Shown here piece after piece: positions 35,083-42,646 of a DNA stretch of 64,000 nucleotides. Below the pieces are notes generated by a model, which saw nothing but the letters and a program-made list of their open reading frames with translations, was not told where the DNA came from and ran no database searches. Source of the stretch: CAYNXB01 sp964401045 (GTDB taxonomy: Bacteria; Pseudomonadota; Alphaproteobacteria; Sphingomonadales; Sphingomonadaceae); contig CAYNXB010000004.1 in the NCBI GenBank assembly GCA_964401045.1, forward strand, positions 1 to 64,000, written 5' to 3'. The first letter of the stretch is position 1. The number at the start of each line of letters is the position of its first letter. The position numbers and the translations under genes are program-made.

Positions 35083-35849
35083 CAGCCGAACTCCCCCATC
35101 AGCGCATTGAAGCGGTCGGTGAAGCGCCCCTGACCCAGCGCCCAGGTCTTCTGCACCGCGGGTCGCCGGTAGACCGCCTTGAGCCAGCGCCAGATATTGG
35201 GCGTCTGCGCCGGGCCGCACAGCTCAGGGTTGCCGACCGGCAGGCTGTAGGTCGAGTTGAAGATGTTGATGTCCGCGAGCGAGTATTGGTCGCTGGCGAC
35301 ATATTCGCGCTTGCCCAGCTCCGCCTCGATCATCGTCACCCCGTGGGCGACGCGGCGCTTGCTCTCGGCCAGCTCCGTCTCGCCGAATTCGGCGAACATC
35401 GCTTTGCGCCACGCAACGCGCCGCTCGGGCAGGGGGATGCGCGCGATCATCGCCTCACGCTCCTCGACCGGCTTCTGTGCGAGCGCGGGGCCGACGAACG
35501 TGCACCAGCCGATCATCGAGAAGCTCGGGCCGAGCCACTGGTCCATGAACTTCATCCACCAGCGGATGCGCCAGCGGTCCTGCGCCTCGGCAGGCATCAG
35601 CAACGGGCCGTCGAACGCCTCGTCGACATATTCCATGATCGCGGTGCTCTCCGTCAGCACCAGATCCCCGTGGAGCATCGCCGGGATCGTCCCTTGCGGA
35701 TTCACCGCGAGGTACTCCGGCCGGTGCTGGTCGAACTGCAGCATGTCGATGTAGCGGCTATTGAAGGCAACGCCCTTCTCGGCCAGCGCCAGCATCGGTT
35801 TGCCCGAGTTGGCGTTCGGCTCCCAGTGATAGAGCGTGACTTCGGCCAT
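35082..35849 (-). CDS. Glutathione S-transferase family protein
   Basis: 255 residues: VTLYHWEPNANSGKPMLALAEKGVAFNSRYIDMLQFDQHRPEYLAVNPQGTIPAMLHGDLVLTESTAIMEYVDEAF, with cis-Pro in GTIPAML and glutathione-binding ES in LTESTAIMEY. C-terminal helical domain YSLADINIF. Its layout parallels the LigF-like protein at 27660 (YLAVNPQG, ESTAI). First gene of the operon GST-GST-PQQ dehydrogenase, preceded at 47 bp by a perfect palindrome that recurs upstream of the lig operon. Confidence 0.82.
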   Translation of the reverse strand: MAEVTLYHWEPNANSGKPMLALAEKGVAFNSRYIDMLQFDQHRPEYLAVNPQGTIPAMLHGDLVLTESTAIMEYVDEAFDGPLLMPAEAQDRWRIRWWMKFMDQWLGPSFSMIGWCTFVGPALAQKPVEEREAMIARIPLPERRVAWRKAMFAEFGETELAESKRRVAHGVTMIEAELGKREYVASDQYSLADINIFNSTYSLPVGNPELCGPAQTPNIWRWLKAVYRRPAVQKTWALGQGRFTDRFNALMGEFG

Positions 35850-35888
35850 GTTCTCTCCCGTCCCCGCCGCACGGGGCGCGGGGATTTT

Positions 35889-35903
35889 GTAAGCAATGCT
35901 TAC
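35889..35903. promoter_or_regulatory. Perfect palindrome GTAAGCA-A-TGCTTAC upstream of the GST operon
   Basis: Seven-base arms, one-base centre at 35896, 47 bp upstream of the GST start codon. A 12/15 match (GTAAGTGTTGCTTAC) occurs at 54766-54780, 45 bp upstream of the DUF1932-ligJ operon. The symmetry and constant distance to the start codon indicate an operator for a TetR- or MarR-like dimer; that regulator is not encoded nearby. Confidence 0.65.
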
Positions 35904-36049
35904 TTTTCACCGCGCCATCCGGTCAAGCCGCCGAATTGCCCATTGCAGGCCCCGTTCGGCGCGCCTATCTGCGCGCCCGTCAGTCGAGCGCGAGCCCGCG
36001 TTATGACCCTGGCTTTTGTCGTCAAACGCCAAGGACAGGACGCACCCCC

Positions 36050-37159
36050 ATGCCACAATTGCCTTCCCGTGCCGACCACGTCGGCTCCTTCCTGCGCCCC
36101 CGTTCCGTGATCGAGGCCCGCACGCACCGAGCGGCCGACAACATCTCCTACGAGGAGCTGCGGGAGATCGAGGACAAAGCGATCGCCGAACTTGTAAAGT
36201 GGCAGGAAGGTCTCGGCCTCAAGGCCATCACCGACGGCGAGTTCCGACGCTACTTCTTCCACACCGACTTCCTGCTCCAGCTCGCTGGCGTGGAGGAGCA
36301 CGGCGGCATCGCCAAGGCGTTCAAGAACGATAGCGGCACCGACGTCCACTTCGCCCCGCCCAAGATGGTTGTCAGCGGCAAGATCGAGCATGTGAAGCCG
36401 ATCCAGCGGCGCGACTACGAATTCCTCGCCGCGCACACCAGTGAGACGCCGAAGGTCGCGATCCCTTCGCCGACGATGTTGCACTTCCGCGCCGGCCGCT
36501 CGGGCATTCCCGAAGACGTCTATCCGACCATGGATGAGTTCTACGCCGACGTCGCCGCGGCCTACCGCGCGGAAATCGCCGACCTTGCCGACGCGGGCTG
36601 CCGCTACATCCAGATGGATGACACCAACCTTGCGTACCTGTGCGACGACACGCACCGTGCCGACGCGCGGGCGCGCGGGGTCGATCCCGACGCTACGCCG
36701 CGCCAGTACGCGAAGCTGATAAGCGACAGCTTCGCCGGCGCGCCGGTCGACATGCTCAAGGCGATCCACTTGTGCCGCGGCAACTTCCGCTCGAGCTGGG
36801 CGGCCGAGGGCGGCTACGAGCCGGTCGCGGAGATCATGTTCAACGAGCTGGATATCGACGCGTTCTTCCTTGAATACGACGATCCGCGTTCGGGCGATTT
36901 CGCGCCGCTGCGGTTCGTCCCCAAGGGCAAGGTCGTTGTGCTCGGCCTGGTTACGACCAAGCTGGGCGAGTTGGAGAGCAAGGACGAGATCAAGCGCCGT
37001 ATCGATGAGGCGGCCAAGTTCGTGTCGCTCGACCAACTCGCGTTGAGCCCGCAGTGCGGCTTTGCCTCGACGGCACACGGCAATGACCTCACCACCGAAC
37101 AGCAGGCGGACAAGGTCCGGCTGGTGGTCGAAGTGGCCGAAGAAGTGTGGGGCGGCTGA
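36050..37159 (+). CDS. MetE-like methyltransferase (C-terminal catalytic domain only)
   Basis: 369 residues, against about 750 in full MetE, so only the catalytic barrel is present. The zinc set is complete: His240 and Cys242 in AIHLCRGNFR, Glu275 in FFLEYDD, Cys336 in LSPQCGFAS. RADHVGSFLRP and YIQMDDTNLAYL are shared with YxjG/YxjH-type core-MetE proteins. It transfers a methyl group, probably to homocysteine or a related thiol; the donor may be methyl-THF or a methyl-corrinoid. With a LigM-like demethylase nearby, a role in using the released methyl groups is attractive but inferred. Confidence 0.82.
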   Translation: MPQLPSRADHVGSFLRPRSVIEARTHRAADNISYEELREIEDKAIAELVKWQEGLGLKAITDGEFRRYFFHTDFLLQLAGVEEHGGIAKAFKNDSGTDVHFAPPKMVVSGKIEHVKPIQRRDYEFLAAHTSETPKVAIPSPTMLHFRAGRSGIPEDVYPTMDEFYADVAAAYRAEIADLADAGCRYIQMDDTNLAYLCDDTHRADARARGVDPDATPRQYAKLISDSFAGAPVDMLKAIHLCRGNFRSSWAAEGGYEPVAEIMFNELDIDAFFLEYDDPRSGDFAPLRFVPKGKVVVLGLVTTKLGELESKDEIKRRIDEAAKFVSLDQLALSPQCGFASTAHGNDLTTEQQADKVRLVVEVAEEVWGG

Positions 37160-37171
37160 GCCCGCAAACAA

Positions 37172-37199
37172 AAAGGGCGGCCCCGAAGGACCGCCCTTT
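37172..37199. terminator. Bidirectional terminator between the MetE-like gene and TonB receptor 1
   Basis: AAAGGGCGG (37172-37180) pairs with CCGCCCTTT (37191-37199); A-run on one side and T-run on the other allow use in both directions. The convergent gene ends lie at 37159 and 37220. Confidence 0.85.
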
Positions 37200-37219
37200 C
37201 CCCTCCCAGCTCGTGACGG

Positions 37220-39733
37220 TCAGAACGTTTTCTTGACCGTGACCGCCCATTCGCGTGGCCGGCCCGGCTGGGCCTTGCTCAGCCCGGCACCGGCGGCGCG
37301 CAGGTCGAATAGGCTGACGTAGTAGTACTTATCGGTAAGATTGGTGACCTCGAGCGCGACCGAGAGATCCTTGTCCTCGTTCTGCCAGGTGAGGCGCGCG
37401 TTCGCGATCGTGTAGGCCTTGATGTTGACGTACTCGTCCTCGAAGCTGACGCCGGTGTAGATGTCGTCCTGGAAGGCCACGTCCACACGCGGCGTGAGCG
37501 TGCCCGCGGAACCCAGCGGAATCGCGTATTGTGCGCCCAGGTTCCACTTCCACTTGGGAACCCCGGCGAACGGATCGTCGAGCGAGACGGAGGCATTGGG
37601 GTTCAGCTTGGTGTACTGGAAGTCGAGGTAGCTGAGCGAGCCGTCGATCGACAGGCCCTCGATCGGCCGTGCCAGCATCTCGAGCTCGAAACCCTTCTGC
37701 TCCGCATCGCCGCCGTTGATCGTCGCCGCGCACGGCGTCCGTTCCAGCGGCGCCGCGACCGGGCATTCGGTGACCCCGACCTGCGCGTCCTTCAGCTTGC
37801 CGTAGAAGCCGACGACGTTGAGCCGCAGCCGCCGGTCGAACAGATCGGTCTTGAGGCCGACTTCGTAGCTGGTGAGCACTTCAGGATCGAAGCCGAGCGC
37901 CTGGCTGGCGAAGAACGGCCGCGGATTGGTCCCGCCACCCTTGAACCCGGTCGACACGCTTGCGTAGGCCATCACCGCGTCCGAGAACCGGTAGTTGAGC
38001 GCGCCGCGCCAGTCGATGCGATCACCCTTGTAGGTCGCGACAAGGCCGGTAAGCGCACCCGGCGTGCCTGCGCCGTTGGCCGCGCCGATCGGGTCGAGAT
38101 AGGGGTTGATCCTGCCGTCCGGATAGTACCGGAAGTAGCGATACTCCTTGCTCTCCTCGGTGTAGCGGAGGCCGCCGTTGAACGTCAGGCCGGGGACGAT
38201 CTCCCAGTCGACGTTTCCGAACACCGCCTTGGCATCGGCCGGCGTCTGGTCCGGCTGGATGAACTGCAGCGGGAATAGGCTGACGCCGGGCGCGACCTGG
38301 ATGTAGCGCAAGTCCTGGAACGAGAAATAGTCGGTCCGCTGCTTGAAGTAGTAACCGCCGAGCACGAGGGTGGCGGTATCGGCGAGCCGGGCGCTCAGGC
38401 GCAGCTCCTCGCTCCAGTTCCAGTGGGTCAGGCTGTTGAAGCCGCCCGACAGCGGAATCGGCGAGATGTCGTCGTCAACCCCGAAGGTCGTGTCCCACGA
38501 CTGGTAGGCGAGGATGTTGTCGATCGTGAACATGTCGCTCAGTTCGACATGCACGTTCGCCGCCAGGTTGTAGGCGGAGTAGGTGCTCTTGTTGGTGTTG
38601 TTCGTCGCGATCAGCGGCTCGCCGCCCGGAGGGGTCGCCACGCCAAAGAAGGTGATCGCCGGCGCGGAATACGACGAGAACGAGCAGAAGCGGCCGCAGA
38701 TGAAGCGGTTGTCGTAGGGCACGCCGGGGCTGCCGCCAGCGTACTGCGCGGGGTTGGTGCCGATATTGGTGTTGGGGTTGTCGATCAGCTGCGTGGCGTC
38801 GAGCACTTCGCCCGCGGCGCTATGCTCGTCGTGGATGTACTCGCCCGACAGGTTGATATCGATCGCGTCGCTCGGGTTGTAACGCAGCGCTCCGCGGATC
38901 GCCTGATAGCCGACCTCGCCAAGGCGATCGACGCGGCAATTGCCTTCGCCCTTGACGCGCGGAATGCCGCCTCCCGGATTGACAAGCTTGGTAGTGCCGT
39001 CGTTGGCGGTGAAAGTGGCGGGGCCGCCGGCCGGGAATACGCAGCCGAAATCGAGCTGGTCCACATAGCCGTTCTGGTGCTTGTAGACGCCCGAGATACG
39101 GCCGAACAGACTGTCGGTCAGCGAGAAATCGATGCCGGCGCGAATGCCGATCCGCTGCCGGCTGCCGTAGGTGCCTTCGACGAACCCTTCATTCGAACCT
39201 TGCGGCCGCTTGGTGAACATCTTGATCGAGCCGCCTTCGGAGTTGCGGCCCGCGAGCGTGCCTTGCGGTCCGCGCAGGATTTCGACCCGGTCGAGGTCGA
39301 GCAGGTCGAACACCGCGCCGGTCAGCTGCGGATAGTAGACATCGTCGATGTAGATGCCGACGCCCGGCTCGAACGCCGGGTTGAAGTCGCCGGCGCCAAT
39401 GCCGCGGATGGCGACCGAGATCGACGGGCCGAACGAGGCGCCTTGCGGTTTGAGGACGACGTTCGGCGCTGAATCGGCCACTTGCGCCAGGTTGGTCTGG
39501 CTCTTGGCTTCCATCGTTTCCGCGGTGACCGCGGTGATCGCCAGAGGCGTATCCTGCAAGTTCTGCTCGCGGAACTGCGCGGTGACGATGATCTCGTTCG
39601 GGTCGGCGGCAGCTTGCGCGGCGGGTGCCGCGGCGTCCTGCGCCATGATCGGGCTGGCAACCGCTATTGCGGCCAGCGAGCCGGTCATCATCAGGGAAAT
39701 GCGCACGAAAGCGCGTCGCGTGGGGATTGCCAT
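37220..39733 (-). CDS. TonB-dependent receptor 1
   Basis: 837 residues. Signal sequence to SPIMAQ, TonB-box-like NEIIVTAQFREQNLQDTPLAITAV, plug domain with SIRGIGAGDFNPAFEPGVGIYIDDVYYPQ and ILRGPQGTLAGRNSEGGSI, then the 22-strand barrel ending in terminal Phe (VTVKKTF). The start is MAIPTRRAF at 39733 because GGAGGAGAGG precedes it. This is the Sphingomonad multi-TBDR class known to import plant or lignin-derived oligomers and other organics. Paralogue of the next gene. No FecR/FecI pair is beside it. Confidence 0.92.
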   Translation of the reverse strand: MAIPTRRAFVRISLMMTGSLAAIAVASPIMAQDAAAPAAQAAADPNEIIVTAQFREQNLQDTPLAITAVTAETMEAKSQTNLAQVADSAPNVVLKPQGASFGPSISVAIRGIGAGDFNPAFEPGVGIYIDDVYYPQLTGAVFDLLDLDRVEILRGPQGTLAGRNSEGGSIKMFTKRPQGSNEGFVEGTYGSRQRIGIRAGIDFSLTDSLFGRISGVYKHQNGYVDQLDFGCVFPAGGPATFTANDGTTKLVNPGGGIPRVKGEGNCRVDRLGEVGYQAIRGALRYNPSDAIDINLSGEYIHDEHSAAGEVLDATQLIDNPNTNIGTNPAQYAGGSPGVPYDNRFICGRFCSFSSYSAPAITFFGVATPPGGEPLIATNNTNKSTYSAYNLAANVHVELSDMFTIDNILAYQSWDTTFGVDDDISPIPLSGGFNSLTHWNWSEELRLSARLADTATLVLGGYYFKQRTDYFSFQDLRYIQVAPGVSLFPLQFIQPDQTPADAKAVFGNVDWEIVPGLTFNGGLRYTEESKEYRYFRYYPDGRINPYLDPIGAANGAGTPGALTGLVATYKGDRIDWRGALNYRFSDAVMAYASVSTGFKGGGTNPRPFFASQALGFDPEVLTSYEVGLKTDLFDRRLRLNVVGFYGKLKDAQVGVTECPVAAPLERTPCAATINGGDAEQKGFELEMLARPIEGLSIDGSLSYLDFQYTKLNPNASVSLDDPFAGVPKWKWNLGAQYAIPLGSAGTLTPRVDVAFQDDIYTGVSFEDEYVNIKAYTIANARLTWQNEDKDLSVALEVTNLTDKYYYVSLFDLRAAGAGLSKAQPGRPREWAVTVKKTF

Positions 39734-39789
39734 GGAACCTCTCCTCCCGCGCCCCGCCTTGGGTGCGGCGTTAACCGTATCTTGCTCCC

Positions 39790-39821
39790 ACAATCACGGA
39801 CGTGACAATCACTGTCGTTAC
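39790..39821. promoter_or_regulatory. Two overlapping copies of motif ACAATCAC-N3-CGTKAC upstream of TonB receptor 1
   Basis: ACAATCACGGACGTGAC (39790-39806) and ACAATCACTGTCGTTAC (39805-39821) are spaced 15 bp. A third copy is at 45817-45833 on the minus strand in another divergent region. The core TCACG-GA-CGTGA of the first copy is palindromic, which favours an operator. Confidence 0.45.
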
Positions 39822-39842
39822 AGTTGAGGTAAAACTCGCCCA

Positions 39843-39853
39843 GGGTGATGCAA
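39843..39853. promoter_or_regulatory. Element GGGTGATGCAA, 110 bp upstream of TonB receptor 1
   Basis: The identical 11-mer occurs at 42583-42593, also exactly 110 bp from the start of TonB receptor 2 and in the same orientation. The rest of the two upstream regions differs, so this is a candidate shared regulatory site. Confidence 0.45.
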
Positions 39854-39884
39854 TTCCGCCACAAGTGGCGCTGGCGCAAAAAAA

Positions 39885-39906
39885 GGGGCGGCCCGCCGGC
39901 CGCCCC
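39885..39906 (-). terminator. Intrinsic terminator of TonB receptor 2
   Basis: GGGGCGGCC (39885-39893) pairs perfectly with GGCCGCCCC (39898-39906). On the minus strand the stem is followed by seven T (complement of the A-run 39878-39884). It ends the receptor 2 transcript 36 bp after its stop. Confidence 0.88.
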
Positions 39907-39941
39907 TCTTCCCTGTCCGTTGCCGGACGATTGTTTGGCGA

Positions 39942-42473
39942 TCAGAAGTCCTTGCGGACGGTAATGGCCCATTCGCGCGGCCGGGCTGGGCTCACGCCTT
40001 TGACCCCGTTGTTGGGGCGCGCGTCGAAGACCGAATAGAAATAGTACTCGTCGGTCAGGTTGGTCACCTCCAGCGCGATCGACAAATCTTCCGTCTCGTT
40101 GCGCCAGGTCACCCGCGCGTTGGTCAAGGTGAAGCTCGGAAGATACTCCACGAGGCGCGGGGTCACCGAGCTGTCGAAGCCGGCAAAGGTTTCGTCCTGA
40201 TAGTAGACGTCGACGCGCGGCGTAAGCGAACCCGCGCCACCCATATCGATCTTGTACTGAGCGCCGATCGAGGCTTTCCACTTCGGCATGCCCGTTCCCG
40301 GATCGCTCAGCAGAGCGCCGGACAGCGGGTTCACATAGGTGTATTGGAAGTCGAGGTAGCTCAACGAACCATCGATCTGTAGCCCGTCGACCGGACGGGC
40401 GTTCATCTCCAGCTCGAAACCCTTGATGTCCGCATCTCCCGAATTGATGCGGCAGGCCGACGGGGTTGCATAGAACGGATCTTCCGTCGGGCAGGTACGA
40501 ACACCGGTCTGGATATCCGCATATTTGTTGAGGAACGCCGAAACGTTCAAACGCAGTGCGCGATCGAACAGGTCGGTCTTCAAGCCGACTTCGTAGGCCC
40601 TGAGCGTTTCCGGAGCGAAAGGAATCAGCTGGAATGCGTTGAATGGACGCGGGTTCGAACCACCACCCTTGAACCCGGTCGAAACCGACGCGTAGGCGAG
40701 GACGGCATCGCTGAAGCGGTAATCGACCGCGACACGCCAATCGACCTGGTCGCCCTTGTAGTTCGCGGTCTGCCCGGTCAGCGCGCGGACCACTTCGGTC
40801 GTGTTCCCGTTGTGATTGTAATCCAGCGTATCGGCGCCGTTGAAGCCTTCGCCGTAGAATGCGCCCACGGGATCGAGGAACTTGTTGATCGTACCGTCCA
40901 GGTTGTAACGGTAATAGGTCTGGTCCTTGGTCTCCTTGGTATAGCGAATGCCGGCGTTGAGGTTGAGGTTGGGGAGCACTTCCCAGCCGACGTTGGCAAA
41001 CACGGCCTTGGCGTCGGCGCCGATCTCGTCAGGCTGGCGGAATTGCAGCGGGTAGGGCGGCACGTAACGCAAATCCTGGATCGAATCGTAAACCGACGCC
41101 TGCTTGAAATAATAGCCGCCAAGGGTCACGAAGATCGTATCCGTCGCCTCGATATTCAGGCGAAGTTCCTGGCTGAAGCTCCAGTTTTCGAGATCGTTGA
41201 TCCCGAATCCGGTTCTGGCGGGCGACAGGTCGCCGTCGTTGTCGAATTGGGAATTGAACTCGCGGTAGCCAGTGATCGAGGTCAGCTGCATCCCCTCGGT
41301 CAGGTCCAGGTTGCCCTGGCCCGAGATGCCCCAGCCGCGATAGTTGGTGCGGTTGGAGCCTTCCGTCGCCTGCAGGATCGTGCCGCCGGCCCCGGTGGGG
41401 TCGCCCGGAATGGTCGGAACGAAGGCGCCGCCATAAGGCTGCCCGTCGACCTGGAAGTTGCAGAATGGGCCGCAGATGAAGCGATCGTCCACTGGCAGCC
41501 CGCCGGGCGACAGCACATTCGGATTGGCGTTGGTCCGGGTGGCCAGGAGAACCTGGCCTGAACCGGTGTGGCTGTCGTCGGTGAAGTCCCCGATCACGGT
41601 GAAATCGAAGCTGTCCGACGGTTCGAAGCGAAGGATGCCGCGCACCGCGGTGTAGCCAACGCCGCCCAGCTTGCTAACGCGGCAACTGTCGTTGAAGACT
41701 GTCTGGGCCTCCCCGCCCACCGGATTGCGCGGCACGGTCTGCCCTGCTGCGTTGACGAACGTCGCACCGCCGCCGGCGGGATAGACGCAGCCGAAGTCGA
41801 GCTGGTCGATATAGCCATCCTGCCGCTTGGTGACGCCGGAAACACGCATGAACAGGTTGTTCGTCAGGGCGAAGTCCGCCGCGCCACGAAGCGAGACGCG
41901 GTCGCGCGAACCGTAGCTGACTTCGGCCATGCCGCTGGAATCGCCGCTCGGCATGCGCGAGTACATCTTGATCGCGCCGCCGATGGAATTGCGGCCCGAC
42001 AAGGTGCCCTGCGGACCGCGCAGAATTTCGATGCGGTCGAGGTCGAGCGTGTCGAAAATCGCACCGGTCAGCGATGGATAGTAGATATCGTCGATGTAGA
42101 TGCCGACGCCTGGCTCGTATGCGGGATTGAAGTCATTCTGGCCGATGCCGCGGATCGAGGCCGAGACGGAAGGTCCATAGGCGCCGGTCTGCGGGCGAAT
42201 TTGTACGTTCGGCGCGCTGTCCGCCACCGTCGCCAGATCAGTCTGGCTCTTGGCTTCCAGCGTCTCTCCGGTGACGGCGGTGATTGCCAACGGCGTATCC
42301 TGGAGATTCTGCTCCCGGAACTGCGCGGTGACGATGATCTCATTGGGATCGACGGCCGCGTCGGTGGCGGTGTTATCCTGCGCGAAAGCCGGGCAGCTCA
42401 AGGTGACTGCCGAAACGGAAGCGCCGATCAAAAGGAAAGTACGCGCGGAACCGCGCGGTGAAATAAAACCCAT
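39942..42473 (-). CDS. TonB-dependent receptor 2
   Basis: 843 residues, paralogous to receptor 1: after a signal peptide (to CPAFAQ) comes DPNEIIVTAQFREQNLQDTPLAITAVTGETLEAKSQT, almost identical in both. The plug has SIRGIGQNDFNPAYEPGVGIYIDDIYYPS and ILRGPQGTLSGRNSIGGAI, and the barrel ends ITVRKDF. Its cell site is the outer membrane. The tandem pair with diverged barrel loops suggests two related substrates. The downstream terminator separates it from receptor 1, so each has its own promoter. Confidence 0.92.
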   Translation of the reverse strand: MGFISPRGSARTFLLIGASVSAVTLSCPAFAQDNTATDAAVDPNEIIVTAQFREQNLQDTPLAITAVTGETLEAKSQTDLATVADSAPNVQIRPQTGAYGPSVSASIRGIGQNDFNPAYEPGVGIYIDDIYYPSLTGAIFDTLDLDRIEILRGPQGTLSGRNSIGGAIKMYSRMPSGDSSGMAEVSYGSRDRVSLRGAADFALTNNLFMRVSGVTKRQDGYIDQLDFGCVYPAGGGATFVNAAGQTVPRNPVGGEAQTVFNDSCRVSKLGGVGYTAVRGILRFEPSDSFDFTVIGDFTDDSHTGSGQVLLATRTNANPNVLSPGGLPVDDRFICGPFCNFQVDGQPYGGAFVPTIPGDPTGAGGTILQATEGSNRTNYRGWGISGQGNLDLTEGMQLTSITGYREFNSQFDNDGDLSPARTGFGINDLENWSFSQELRLNIEATDTIFVTLGGYYFKQASVYDSIQDLRYVPPYPLQFRQPDEIGADAKAVFANVGWEVLPNLNLNAGIRYTKETKDQTYYRYNLDGTINKFLDPVGAFYGEGFNGADTLDYNHNGNTTEVVRALTGQTANYKGDQVDWRVAVDYRFSDAVLAYASVSTGFKGGGSNPRPFNAFQLIPFAPETLRAYEVGLKTDLFDRALRLNVSAFLNKYADIQTGVRTCPTEDPFYATPSACRINSGDADIKGFELEMNARPVDGLQIDGSLSYLDFQYTYVNPLSGALLSDPGTGMPKWKASIGAQYKIDMGGAGSLTPRVDVYYQDETFAGFDSSVTPRLVEYLPSFTLTNARVTWRNETEDLSIALEVTNLTDEYYFYSVFDARPNNGVKGVSPARPREWAITVRKDF

Positions 42474-42574
42474 ATTTTCCCCCTCTAGTACGCCCCTTCA
42501 GACGGCGGACGGGGGACATGCTTCGCCAGTCTTGATGGTTACAGCAATCCGCTCCTTGCATATGTCGGAGTTTA

Positions 42575-42593
42575 TTGCATCGGGGTGATGCAA
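42575..42593. promoter_or_regulatory. Inverted repeat TTGCATC-GGGGT-GATGCAA upstream of TonB receptor 2
   Basis: Perfect 7-bp arms, 5-bp spacer, 102-120 bp upstream of the receptor 2 start. Its right half (GGGTGATGCAA) is repeated at the same distance upstream of receptor 1. GGTAACACCACTGTAACG follows at 42603-42620, a possible additional pair of half-sites. Confidence 0.45.
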
Positions 42594-42646
42594 AAACATC
42601 ACGGTAACACCACTGTAACGCCACCATGAAGCGAGGCTGGAAGGGC

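Noticed and set aside
35904..36049. Possible cobalamin or SAM riboswitch before the MetE-like gene
   Set aside because: I saw neither a B12-box-like sequence nor a SAM-II-type pseudoknot in the 146 bases, so no riboswitch is called.
36050..37159. Full-length MetE methionine synthase
   Set aside because: Only the catalytic half is present, with an intact start and ribosome site, so this is a core-MetE type and not a truncated pseudogene.
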